A stretch of DNA of 64,000 nt from Fibrobacter sp. (GTDB lineage: Bacteria; Fibrobacterota; Fibrobacteria; Fibrobacterales; Fibrobacteraceae): assembly GCA_024399035.1 (NCBI GenBank), contig JAKSID010000014.1:1-64000 (forward strand). Reading direction: 5' to 3'. A model generated the notes under the pieces. The model did no database searches and was not told the DNA's origin. It saw only the letters and a program-made list of their open reading frames with translations. A program made the position numbers and the translations under genes. Below are positions 44,589-51,490 of this stretch, piece after piece (position 1 is the first letter of the stretch; each line of letters starts with the position of its first letter).

Positions 44589-45629
44589 ATGTCTCGAATG
44601 TCTGAAGCAGAAGCTCTTGATTTGTATTTGAACGCCCCGCTGGACGAACTTTGTGCCCGCGCCAACGCCGAAAAAGAACGTCGTCACGGCAAGTCCGTTT
44701 TCTGGGTGAACAACCGTCAGATTAACTACACCAACGTTTGCGTTCTCCACTGCAAGTTCTGCGCCTTCAGCAAGATCAAGAAGGACTCCCCCACCGCTTA
44801 CGACTGGGATTACCCCACTATTCGCGACAAGGCAGCATTCGCTATCGAAGGCGGTGCCCGCGAGCTTCACATCGTCGGCGGCCTCCATCCGGACCATCCC
44901 TTTGATTACTACATCGAAATGCTCCGCAAGCTCCGTCAGGAATTCCCCAAGGTGAACCTGAAGGCTTTTACCGCTGTAGAAATCGCCCACTTCGCAAAGC
45001 TTTCTGGCCAGACGCCCCTGCAGATCATGGAAACTCTGAAGGCCGCCGGTCTTGACGCCCTCCCCGGTGGCGGCGCCGAAATTCTCGTTCAGGATATTCG
45101 CGATCAGATTTGCCCGGGTAAGGAAACCGGCGAAGAATGGCTGGACGTGCATCGCGCCGCCCACAAGATCGGAATTCCTACAAACGCAACAATGTTATTC
45201 GGGCACATCGAAAAGCCGGAACACCGCATCGCACACATGCGTATGCTGCGCGACCTGCAGGACGAAGCCCCCGGTTTCTTCGCCTTCATTCCGCTGGTCT
45301 ATCATCCGGAACATAATGCGCTGCACAACATCGTCCCTAACATGACTTCCGAGGAAGACATCCTGCGTACGGTGGCAGTAGCCCGCTTGTTCCTGGACAA
45401 CTTCCCCCACATCAAGGCCTACTGGATCCAGATGGGTATTGAAACTGCAATGAAGGCGCTGCACTCCGGCGCCAGCGACTTGGACGGCACCATCATCGAA
45501 GAGAAGATTACCCACGCCGCAGGAGCCAAGGTTCCCGTGGGCATGAGTCCGGAACGCATGAAGAATTTGATTCTGGGCGAAGGCCTAGAACCCGTAGAAC
45601 GCGATGCAAAGTACGAAGTCTACGGATAG
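44589..45629 (+). CDS. mqnE: Aminofutalosine synthase (radical SAM)
   Basis: A radical SAM enzyme of the futalosine route to menaquinone (346 residues). The [4Fe-4S] ligands are Cys51, Cys55 and Cys58 (CVLHCKFC). Later landmarks are GGARELHIVGGLHPD, LPGGGAEILVQDIRDQICPGK, IPTNATMLFGHIEKPEHR, GFFAFIPLVYHPEHN, DNFPHIKAYWIQMG and ASDLDGTIIEEKITHAAGA. These favour MqnE over MqnC by resemblance. The ATG at 44589 was chosen: TATATT is 6 bases upstream, and the first in-frame GTG at 44538 reads through a hairpin. No other mqn gene is adjacent. Confidence 0.87.
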   Translation: MSRMSEAEALDLYLNAPLDELCARANAEKERRHGKSVFWVNNRQINYTNVCVLHCKFCAFSKIKKDSPTAYDWDYPTIRDKAAFAIEGGARELHIVGGLHPDHPFDYYIEMLRKLRQEFPKVNLKAFTAVEIAHFAKLSGQTPLQIMETLKAAGLDALPGGGAEILVQDIRDQICPGKETGEEWLDVHRAAHKIGIPTNATMLFGHIEKPEHRIAHMRMLRDLQDEAPGFFAFIPLVYHPEHNALHNIVPNMTSEEDILRTVAVARLFLDNFPHIKAYWIQMGIETAMKALHSGASDLDGTIIEEKITHAAGAKVPVGMSPERMKNLILGEGLEPVERDAKYEVYG

Positions 45630-45901
45630 CAGATCAACAGTCTGCGGTTGCTTTCGCTTTGATTTGGGTGAAATTTACCTACAAAATTTCAAAGATTCGG
45701 CATTTTAGTACGTAAAAATTACTTTGTTCGAAAGCAAAAGACATTTTTCTTCGCACAATCTGGCGCAATTCGTGAACTTTTCTCTCTTGAATAAAGACAA
45801 AATTCATCAAAAGCGAGTTTTGAGGGCACTTTTTACGTTAGTTTGTACCAAATTTACGTACAAAAACTCATGTAATCGCTTTTTAGTAGGTAAAAAGGTC
45901 T
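45630..45901. other. AT-rich convergent intergenic gap with eroded inverted words
   Basis: Holds the words TAGTACGTAAAAA, TTTTTACGTTAG, TTTACGTACAAAAA and TAGGTAAAAAG, partly inverted relative to each other, which may be remnants of an inverted repeat. No convincing ORF, promoter or terminator is seen; an 80-codon ORF here lacks any gene-like features. Confidence 0.4.
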
Positions 45902-47386
45902 TTATTGGAGTTCAGCCATTCGCTTCACCGCTTCTGCGAACAGAGCGGATTCTTGCAACAAACTAACGACAACCCAACCGTCCTCTTCGAAGTCAAAGAA
46001 GAAGCCCGGCTGCACCAGCACATGTTTTTCGCGGAGCAGGCGGAGAGTCAATTCTTCGTCATCCTCGCCCAGATGGAGCACCGCATACCAGCCGCCCAGA
46101 ACCTTGGGGCAGTACTTACTGGGGAATGCGGAACGCAGCGTGTTCCAGTTGGTAACGAGGCGTTCGCGGACCTGGGCTTCGTAGGCAGAGGACTGAGCCA
46201 GCAGCGGTGCGGCCAGCGACTGCGCGCAGGAAGAGGCGCTCAAGTAGGCGTCTTCCACGAATTCCAGGGCGGCGCGTATTTCCTCGAAACGTTCACGGGG
46301 CGCGTAGAAAGCCATCCAGCCGAACTTCAGCTGAGGCGCACCCACGGCCTTACTTAAACCGTTCAGCCAGAAGATGGGGCACTTGGGTCCATCGACGGGT
46401 GCGTAGACCACATCGTTTCCGCCGCAGTCAAAATAGCGGGACGGATCCGCTTCGATTGCTTCGCCCTTCGGGCTCGCAATGACATTAGAAGAATTGCTGG
46501 TCAAATACTGCCAACTGCGTTTGACTTCGTCGCTAAATCCGTAATCGCCGAAAACTTCATCCACCACCAGAACCAAGTTGTTATCTTCGCAGAAGCGGAC
46601 AATCTCGTTCCATTCCTGCAAGCCTACAATGTGGCCAGTGGGATTGTGGGGAGAAACCAGCAAAAGAATGCGGGCATTTTCCGGCGTTGCTAACAAACTA
46701 TCCGTATCAATAACAAAACGGAACTGCGCCTCCTGTTTGTTATCCCGGACACTTTCTTTCTTGTCATCCCGGACACATTCTTTCTTGTCATCCCGGACAC
46801 TTTCTTTCTTGTCATCCCGGACACTTTCTTTCTTGTCATCCCGGACACCGGTCCGGGATCTCCCTTCCACATCAGCTTTCAACTGAGCCAGATTGCGCAA
46901 AGGTTTTTCACGCACCAGCTTCAAAAAATACGGTGCGCATTCCAGATGTTCCAACTGGGCCAACGTATCCAACAGCGGATAACCCGGCATAGGCGTCAAG
47001 ATGGCATCACCCGGATTGCAAAAAGTCTTGAAAAGAACAGAGTAAGCTTCGCTGGTGCTGGCAGTAATAATCACTTGGTTCGCAGTAAAACGACCGCCTC
47101 TTTCACGATAATATTCTGCAACCGCCTCACGAGCTTCGCGCCAACCAGAAGCATCCGGCGACCAATGACCAAACAAACTGCGAGCCTGATCCACAGCATC
47201 TTCCAACTCGACAGGCAAGCCCACACGGACCGGTGAACTGACAGTCATATCAATGAGTGCAGCACAATCACCGGCAGCACAGTCAGCAACAACCTGGGCT
47301 TTAGTCTTTTCCAGTTCAGCAAAAAAAGGACTTGGGGTCAAGTCCTTCGGAAGTCTGTTAGAAAGTTTCGTCTTTTGAGTTGCCAC
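45902..47386 (-). CDS. Class I/II aminotransferase enlarged by coding repeats
   Basis: A PLP-dependent aminotransferase (494 residues as written; relatives are near 430). PLP features: TASTSEAYSVLFKTFCNPGD, LLLVSPHNPTGH, LVVDEVFGDYGF and the lysine in NGLSKAVGAPQLKFGWM (about Lys346). Two repeat-derived inserts are present: about 176-217, an RDDKKESV eight-residue repeat, and about 301-312, VIASPKGEAIEA; both fall between core segments. The GTG start at 47386 and its GGAG lie within another repeat copy. Last gene of the leuA unit, 31 bases after the small membrane protein. A role in branched-chain amino acid transamination is suggested only by context. Confidence 0.78.
   Translation of the reverse strand: MATQKTKLSNRLPKDLTPSPFFAELEKTKAQVVADCAAGDCAALIDMTVSSPVRVGLPVELEDAVDQARSLFGHWSPDASGWREAREAVAEYYRERGGRFTANQVIITASTSEAYSVLFKTFCNPGDAILTPMPGYPLLDTLAQLEHLECAPYFLKLVREKPLRNLAQLKADVEGRSRTGVRDDKKESVRDDKKESVRDDKKECVRDDKKESVRDNKQEAQFRFVIDTDSLLATPENARILLLVSPHNPTGHIVGLQEWNEIVRFCEDNNLVLVVDEVFGDYGFSDEVKRSWQYLTSNSSNVIASPKGEAIEADPSRYFDCGGNDVVYAPVDGPKCPIFWLNGLSKAVGAPQLKFGWMAFYAPRERFEEIRAALEFVEDAYLSASSCAQSLAAPLLAQSSAYEAQVRERLVTNWNTLRSAFPSKYCPKVLGGWYAVLHLGEDDEELTLRLLREKHVLVQPGFFFDFEEDGWVVVSLLQESALFAEAVKRMAELQ
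46451..46486. repeat. GTCATTGCGAG repeat coding for VIASPKGEAIEA
   Basis: Minus-strand copy of the repeat whose coding-sense form reads GTCATTGCGAGCCCGAAG then GGCGAAGCAATCGAAG, in frame inside the aminotransferase gene. The same peptide is coded by a copy in topB at 52228. Confidence 0.8.
46740..46862. repeat. 24-bp tandem repeat plus GTCATCCCGGA palindrome, in frame
   Basis: Four tandem 24-base units (46740, 46764, 46788, 46812) begin TCATCCCGGACA and end TTTCTTTCTTG; a fifth half-unit runs into a palindrome (TCCCGGACACCGGTCCGGGA). The unit length keeps the aminotransferase frame and encodes RDDKKESV repeats. It looks like one insertion of a palindromic repeat followed by tandem amplification of one arm. 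Confidence 0.85.
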
Positions 47387-47411
47387 GTCGCTACACTCCT
47401 CGCAATGACAC
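47375..47411. repeat. Repeat copy supplying an aminotransferase start
   Basis: On the minus strand TGTCATTGCGAGGAG...AGCGACGTGGCAA matches the left part of the 40549 element. The GGAG and the GTG start codon of the downstream aminotransferase are both inside the repeat. Confidence 0.7.
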
Positions 47412-47417
47412 TTGGAG

Positions 47418-47762
47418 CTACTTCGCTCTACGGCTCTTCAAGAATTTCACAAGGATTGTTGCCAACAAAATTCCAGCGGGCAGCGCAACAGCGATGGTCA
47501 ACAGAATCAACTTCTGCACGTCGCTCATTTCCTTCAAGGATTTCTTGAAGTTCTTCAAGCGACCAAGCAAACTCTTGTTGGTAGATTCTTCGCCATTTTC
47601 AGACTCGTCACCCAGATCCTCAGATCCAGCGAAAGCCTTGGGATTAGGCAACTTGCCCAGAAGATTCATCGTCGCATTCCAAACAGGCTTGGCAAAGGCG
47701 CTGACCTTGCCAGCGTACTTGTCATACCTTTTCTTAAACGGACGTATTAACCTTCCGAACAT
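47418..47762 (-). CDS. Small membrane protein of unknown function
   Basis: A 114-residue protein. It has a basic N-terminus (RLIRPFKKRYDKY), an acidic middle (SEDLGDESENGEES), a basic helix, and one transmembrane helix near the C-terminus (LILLTIAVALPAGILLATILV) followed by KFLKSRRAK. No family recognised. It lies between leuA (40 bases upstream) and the aminotransferase (31 bases downstream) on the same strand, so it should be co-transcribed under the leucine attenuator. Confidence 0.6.
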   Translation of the reverse strand: MFGRLIRPFKKRYDKYAGKVSAFAKPVWNATMNLLGKLPNPKAFAGSEDLGDESENGEESTNKSLLGRLKNFKKSLKEMSDVQKLILLTIAVALPAGILLATILVKFLKSRRAK

Positions 47763-47802
47763 CTTTCGTCTCTCGTCTGTAGGGCGAAGCCCGTTCTCTC
47801 GT

Positions 47803-49374
47803 CTATTTGTACAGCAAATTCACGCCACCGAAGAGGGCGCGCATGTTAGCCTTGAGAGTATCGCTACTTACACCGCGGCCTTCAACTTCCTTGCCGTTGC
47901 CCTTCAGCACAATACGGCTGAGACCGCGACCGGCCCACATGGTATCCTTTTCGGGAACCACGACCTGGCGATACTTCACCAGTTCCACCGGCATGCCGAT
48001 TTCACGCATGAGCATGAGGCCTGCTTCGATGGGGCCTTCGGCAGTGATGGACTTGACCATGGGTTCCTTGTCCTTCTTGAAATGGAAGACAAAGCGATTT
48101 TCATCGGGCACCACTTCGATGTTGTTGAACACCAGGCGACCGTTGACGTTGACGCGCTGTTCGCGGAATACATCCAGAACACGTTCGGCGCTCATTTCGC
48201 CTTCCTTTTCGCTGTAGCTCTTGAGGATGGGCTGCAGTTCGGCGGCCTCGGCCAGGCTCAGCTTGTAGCCGAACTTGGTGATGATTTCGTACACGGCGGT
48301 ACGACCGCTCTGGCTGGTAAAGCTGAGGGAATCGTTCTGGTTACGGCCAATGATGGAGTAGTCAATGGGGCGGTATGCTCCCTTCTTCATGTCCTTGGTC
48401 TTGCTGGCGCCATCCTGATGGATACCGCTACGGTGAACGATAGCTTCGGCACCAATGAGCGGAGCGCGGGTATAAATGCTAACACCGGACCACTGGGAAA
48501 TCAAGATGGCAGTTTCGTAAATCTTGTCCAGATGCAGACCGGTATCAACGCCGGAGTTGTGCAGGCCCAGAGCCACTTCGTAGAAGTTGGTATTGCCGCA
48601 ACGTTCGCCAAGGCCGTTCAAGGCTACTTCCAGCTGGGTTGCACCCACGAAGAAGCTTTCGACGGTAGCGGCGGTGGCCATACCCAGGTCGTTATGGCAG
48701 TGAACAGAAATGGTCACATTCTTGGGCATGGCATCGTACACCTGCTTGATCTGGCTGATGTACAGCATGGGGCGATAACGTTCTACGGTGTTGGGCAGGT
48801 TCAAGGTAGTTGCACCGGCTTCCACCACTGCCTTCAAAACTTCAATCACGAAGTCCATGTTTTCCAGGCAGTCGCCAAAATGTTCGCAACTGAATTCCAC
48901 GTCACCCTTGTCGCCCACCAGGGACTTGGCCAGCTTCACGCAATCCACGGCGCGGGCCTTCACCTGTTCCGGAGTCATGTGAAGCACATGTTCCATAGAG
49001 AGAGGGCTAGTAGCCAGGAAGGTATGGATACGGGGATGAGGTGCATACTGGACAGCTTCCCAGCAGCGCTGAATGTCGCTAGGTACGCAACGAGCCAAAC
49101 CGGAGACCACCACCTTCTGGGCAACTTCGTCGCCTGCGGCAGCCATTTCGGCAGTAAGCTGGGCCAGTTCCTTTACAGATTCAAAATCCATTTCAGAAGA
49201 AGCGGGGAAACCCACTTCGGCACCCTGCACACCCAGCTTCAACAACTGGAGGTACACATCCTTCTTCTGGGCATTGTTCCAGGGCTTGGGCAAAGCCTGG
49301 TTTCCGTCACGCAGAGTGACATCATAAAAGAACGGTTTTCTTGCCTGGTCGGCACAATCCATCATACAGTTCAT
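47803..49374 (-). CDS. leuA: 2-Isopropylmalate synthase-type enzyme
   Basis: A DRE-TIM metallolyase condensing acetyl-CoA with a 2-oxoacid, first step of leucine synthesis (523 residues). Marks: DVTLRDGNQALPKPWNN (catalytic Arg-Asp near 22), QGAEVGFPASSEMDF, HTFLATSPLSMEHVL, ISVHCHNDLGMATA (metal His pair, near 222), LNGLGERCGNTNFYEVALGL, HRSGIHQDGASK, and a C-terminal regulatory-like domain (SITAEGPIEAGLMLM...GRGVSSDTLKANMRALFGGVN). Relatives make citramalate or homocitrate, but the leucine-rich leader upstream argues for isopropylmalate. AGGAGA stands seven bases before the ATG. Confidence 0.87.
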   Translation of the reverse strand: MNCMMDCADQARKPFFYDVTLRDGNQALPKPWNNAQKKDVYLQLLKLGVQGAEVGFPASSEMDFESVKELAQLTAEMAAAGDEVAQKVVVSGLARCVPSDIQRCWEAVQYAPHPRIHTFLATSPLSMEHVLHMTPEQVKARAVDCVKLAKSLVGDKGDVEFSCEHFGDCLENMDFVIEVLKAVVEAGATTLNLPNTVERYRPMLYISQIKQVYDAMPKNVTISVHCHNDLGMATAATVESFFVGATQLEVALNGLGERCGNTNFYEVALGLHNSGVDTGLHLDKIYETAILISQWSGVSIYTRAPLIGAEAIVHRSGIHQDGASKTKDMKKGAYRPIDYSIIGRNQNDSLSFTSQSGRTAVYEIITKFGYKLSLAEAAELQPILKSYSEKEGEMSAERVLDVFREQRVNVNGRLVFNNIEVVPDENRFVFHFKKDKEPMVKSITAEGPIEAGLMLMREIGMPVELVKYRQVVVPEKDTMWAGRGLSRIVLKGNGKEVEGRGVSSDTLKANMRALFGGVNLLYK

Positions 49375-49446
49375 TTTTTATCTCCTGCCGGCATCCACAC
49401 GCCGCAAGCCTTAATTTTACGCATCAAAGATAAAAAAATTGACCAT

Positions 49447-49485
49447 AAAAAAAGAACCCGCATCGTTGTGGAAGCGGGCCTTTTA
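49447..49485 (-). terminator. leuL: Leader terminator (attenuator) before leuA
   Basis: On the minus strand GGCCCGC pairs with GCGGG across a loop of about 12 bases, followed by TTC and seven T residues, about 70 bases before leuA. Its 5' arm can instead pair with GAGGCG in the leader ORF (49528-49533 with 49471-49476), a weaker candidate antiterminator. Confidence 0.72.
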
Positions 49486-49518
49486 TTGGTTAAAATCTTT
49501 GTAGCGTAAGATAATAGC

Positions 49519-49587
49519 CTAGAACCTCGCCTCAGTATCACGAAGAGCGATGCAAAGTAGAAGTCGAAGGTCTAGAATCTTTTTCAT
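49519..49587 (-). CDS. leuL: Leucine-rich leader peptide
   Basis: A 22-codon ORF reading M-K-K-I-L-D-L-R-L-L-L-C-I-A-L and onward, six Leu in the first 15 residues with a run of three. CTAGACCT (codons 5-7) pairs with AGGTTCTAG at the ORF end (one bulged base), the classic 1:2 hairpin. Stalling for leucyl-tRNA would free the 3' arm region and prevent the terminator at 49447. The ATG is 7 bases after the -10 box, hence leaderless. Confidence 0.78.
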   Translation of the reverse strand: MKKILDLRLLLCIALRDTEARF

Positions 49588-49594
49588 GTTTAGG

Positions 49595-49623
49595 AATATA
49601 CAAACAATCTTTCGAATTGGCAA
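49595..49623 (-). promoter_or_regulatory. Promoter of the leuL-leuA unit
   Basis: Minus-strand TTGCCA (49623-49618), 17-base spacer, TATATT (49600-49595). The start falls at or one base before the leader ATG. The rest of the gap to the divergent symporter gene (49624-49668) is AT-rich and must hold that gene's promoter. Confidence 0.75.
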
Positions 49624-49668
49624 GATGGATTTTCAAGCCAGCAAAATTCATTTATTATCTTTAAATTC

Positions 49669-51099
49669 ATGATCGAATCTATTCATTCCGTAATTTCCAA
49701 TATCAGCAATTTTCTGTACCAGCCCTTTATCGTGCCTCTATTCTTAGTGGCAGCGGGTCTGTACTTCTCCATCCGAATGAAGTTCCCCCAGATACGCCTT
49801 TTCAAGGAAACCATTCGCGTTACCAAGGAAAAGCCCATGGAGGGCAGCGGCATTTCCTCCTTCGGAGCTTTAATGGTCTCTACCGCCTCTCGTGTAGGTA
49901 CCGGCAACATTGTGGGCGTTTCCTCTGCAATTTGCTTGGGTGGTCCCGGAGCTGTTTTCTGGATGTGGCTTATCGCTATTTTTGGAGCATCTTCAGCCTT
50001 CGTTGAATCGACACTTGCTCAGATCTACAAGCGTGAAGACTTGGTTACCGGTCATTCTTACGGTGGTCCTTCCTACTACATCCAGACAGCACTGAAATGC
50101 CGTTGGTTGGGCATTATCTTCTCCGTATTCGTTTTACTGACCTACGTCATCGGATACAACCTTCTGGCCTCCTACAACATTCAAACCTCTCTTTCCAGCT
50201 ATAGTTTCTACAGCGAAGGAACAACCCCGGCAATCGTAGGCATTCTTCTCGCCATATTGTTCGCTGCCTGCGTTTTTGGTGGAGCAAAACGACTCACCAA
50301 AATCACAAGCTACTTGGTTCCCGTCATGGGCGTCATCTACGTGTTGGTCGCCATCGGTGTTATTCTCTACAACTTCACCAACATTCCTTCTATGTTCGCC
50401 TTGATTTTCAAGGACGCCTTTTCCTTTGAAGCTGGAGCAGGTGGTTTCGCCGGAAGCTGCATTATGTATGGTATTAAGCGCGGTTTGTACTCTAACGAAG
50501 CAGGTATGGGTTCCGCACCCAACGCCGCCGCCAGCGCCAGCGTTAGCCACCCCGTAAAGCAAGGCCTGGTCCAATCCTTCTCTGTCTTTATTGACACCTT
50601 GGTCATTTGCACCGCCACAGCACTTATGTGTCTTTCCACCGGCGTATCCCCCAACGGAGATCTTTCCGGTATTCCTTACGTTCAGGAATCCCTCCGCAGC
50701 GTCCTTGGTGGCATCGGTCCTATTTTCATTACCATTTCCATTGGTCTTTTCGGATTCACCACCTTGATCGGAAACTACTACTACACCGAAGGCTGCCTCC
50801 GCTTTATTATGGCCAAGCGTCCGGGTAAAACTGTCATGACCGTTTTCAGAATCATCGCAACAATCATTGTTTTTGTGGGCGCCATTTCCAGTGCAGGTTT
50901 CGCCTGGGATTCTGCCGACTTGTGCCAGGCCTTGATGGTTGTGGTAAACATTCCCTGTATCTTGATTCTCTCCCCCATCGCTTTCAAGGCCCTTAAGAAT
51001 TACACGGACCAGAGAAATGCAGGCAAGGAACCGGTCTACATCGCCAAGGAATGTGGTGTAAAACAGGATACCGATTTCTGGAATAAAGAAGAAGACTAA
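49669..51099 (+). CDS. AgcS-family alanine/glycine:cation symporter
   Basis: An inner-membrane Na+- or H+-coupled amino-acid importer (476 residues). About 10-11 helices; AgcS marks include SSFGALMVSTASRVGTGNIVGVSSAICLGGPGAVFWMW, GGPSYYIQ, GIKRGLYSNEAGMGSAPNAAASA and LFGFTTLIGNYYYTEGCLRF. It is read away from the leucine-controlled leuA unit; alanine and glycine are the usual substrates in this family. A small protein gene follows by 10 bases. Confidence 0.9.
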   Translation: MIESIHSVISNISNFLYQPFIVPLFLVAAGLYFSIRMKFPQIRLFKETIRVTKEKPMEGSGISSFGALMVSTASRVGTGNIVGVSSAICLGGPGAVFWMWLIAIFGASSAFVESTLAQIYKREDLVTGHSYGGPSYYIQTALKCRWLGIIFSVFVLLTYVIGYNLLASYNIQTSLSSYSFYSEGTTPAIVGILLAILFAACVFGGAKRLTKITSYLVPVMGVIYVLVAIGVILYNFTNIPSMFALIFKDAFSFEAGAGGFAGSCIMYGIKRGLYSNEAGMGSAPNAAASASVSHPVKQGLVQSFSVFIDTLVICTATALMCLSTGVSPNGDLSGIPYVQESLRSVLGGIGPIFITISIGLFGFTTLIGNYYYTEGCLRFIMAKRPGKTVMTVFRIIATIIVFVGAISSAGFAWDSADLCQALMVVVNIPCILILSPIAFKALKNYTDQRNAGKEPVYIAKECGVKQDTDFWNKEED

Positions 51100-51109
51100 G
51101 CAGGGAATA

Positions 51110-51490
51110 ATGGAACACGAATTCACCATTAGGGGCCGAATCTCCAAGGGGATTGATTTGGGCGCAAAACTGCAATGGGTAGAGCAGGACTTTGAAAGCC
51201 TTGGTCTAAAATTCAATTCCCAGGACAAGTCTAGGTTTACTTTAAAAAGCGAAGATCTTGCCAACGACGCACTGGAGCAGGCTTGCATTAATTTGTCCAT
51301 AATTCTCGGATGCAAGGTAGCCATTTGCAAGGACCACGAAATATACGGCGTAGCCAACGTGTTTAATGGTGGTTCTGATTACGAAGTGGTGGACGAAGAT
51401 TGCTTTTTGTGGATTTACGAACGTGGCACATGCTTAGAAAGTGAACACACAAAATTCTTTAACGAAAAATTCGTATCTTTGCCACTATGA
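51110..51490 (+). CDS. Conserved-looking small protein, unknown function
   Basis: A 126-residue soluble protein without signal peptide: acidic, with Cys residues (QACINL, LGCKVAICKD, DEDCFLWI). A central alpha/beta pattern (FTLKSEDLANDALEQACINLSIILGCKVAIC) is visible, but I know no family. Its stop overlaps the topB ATG by 4 bases, so the two are coupled, and it lies 10 bases after the symporter gene. Confidence 0.6.
   Translation: MEHEFTIRGRISKGIDLGAKLQWVEQDFESLGLKFNSQDKSRFTLKSEDLANDALEQACINLSIILGCKVAICKDHEIYGVANVFNGGSDYEVVDEDCFLWIYERGTCLESEHTKFFNEKFVSLPL

Noticed and set aside
45724-45966. 80-codon ORF in the mqnE-aminotransferase gap
   Set aside because: AT-rich, no ribosome site, runs into the opposite gene, and no recognisable features.
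46740-46862. Possible CRISPR-like array
   Set aside because: The 24-base units are directly adjacent with no unique spacers, and they are in frame within a protein gene.
47380-49509. 709-codon plus-strand frame
   Set aside because: Shadow of leuA and its neighbours on the minus strand; the leuA motifs are complete.
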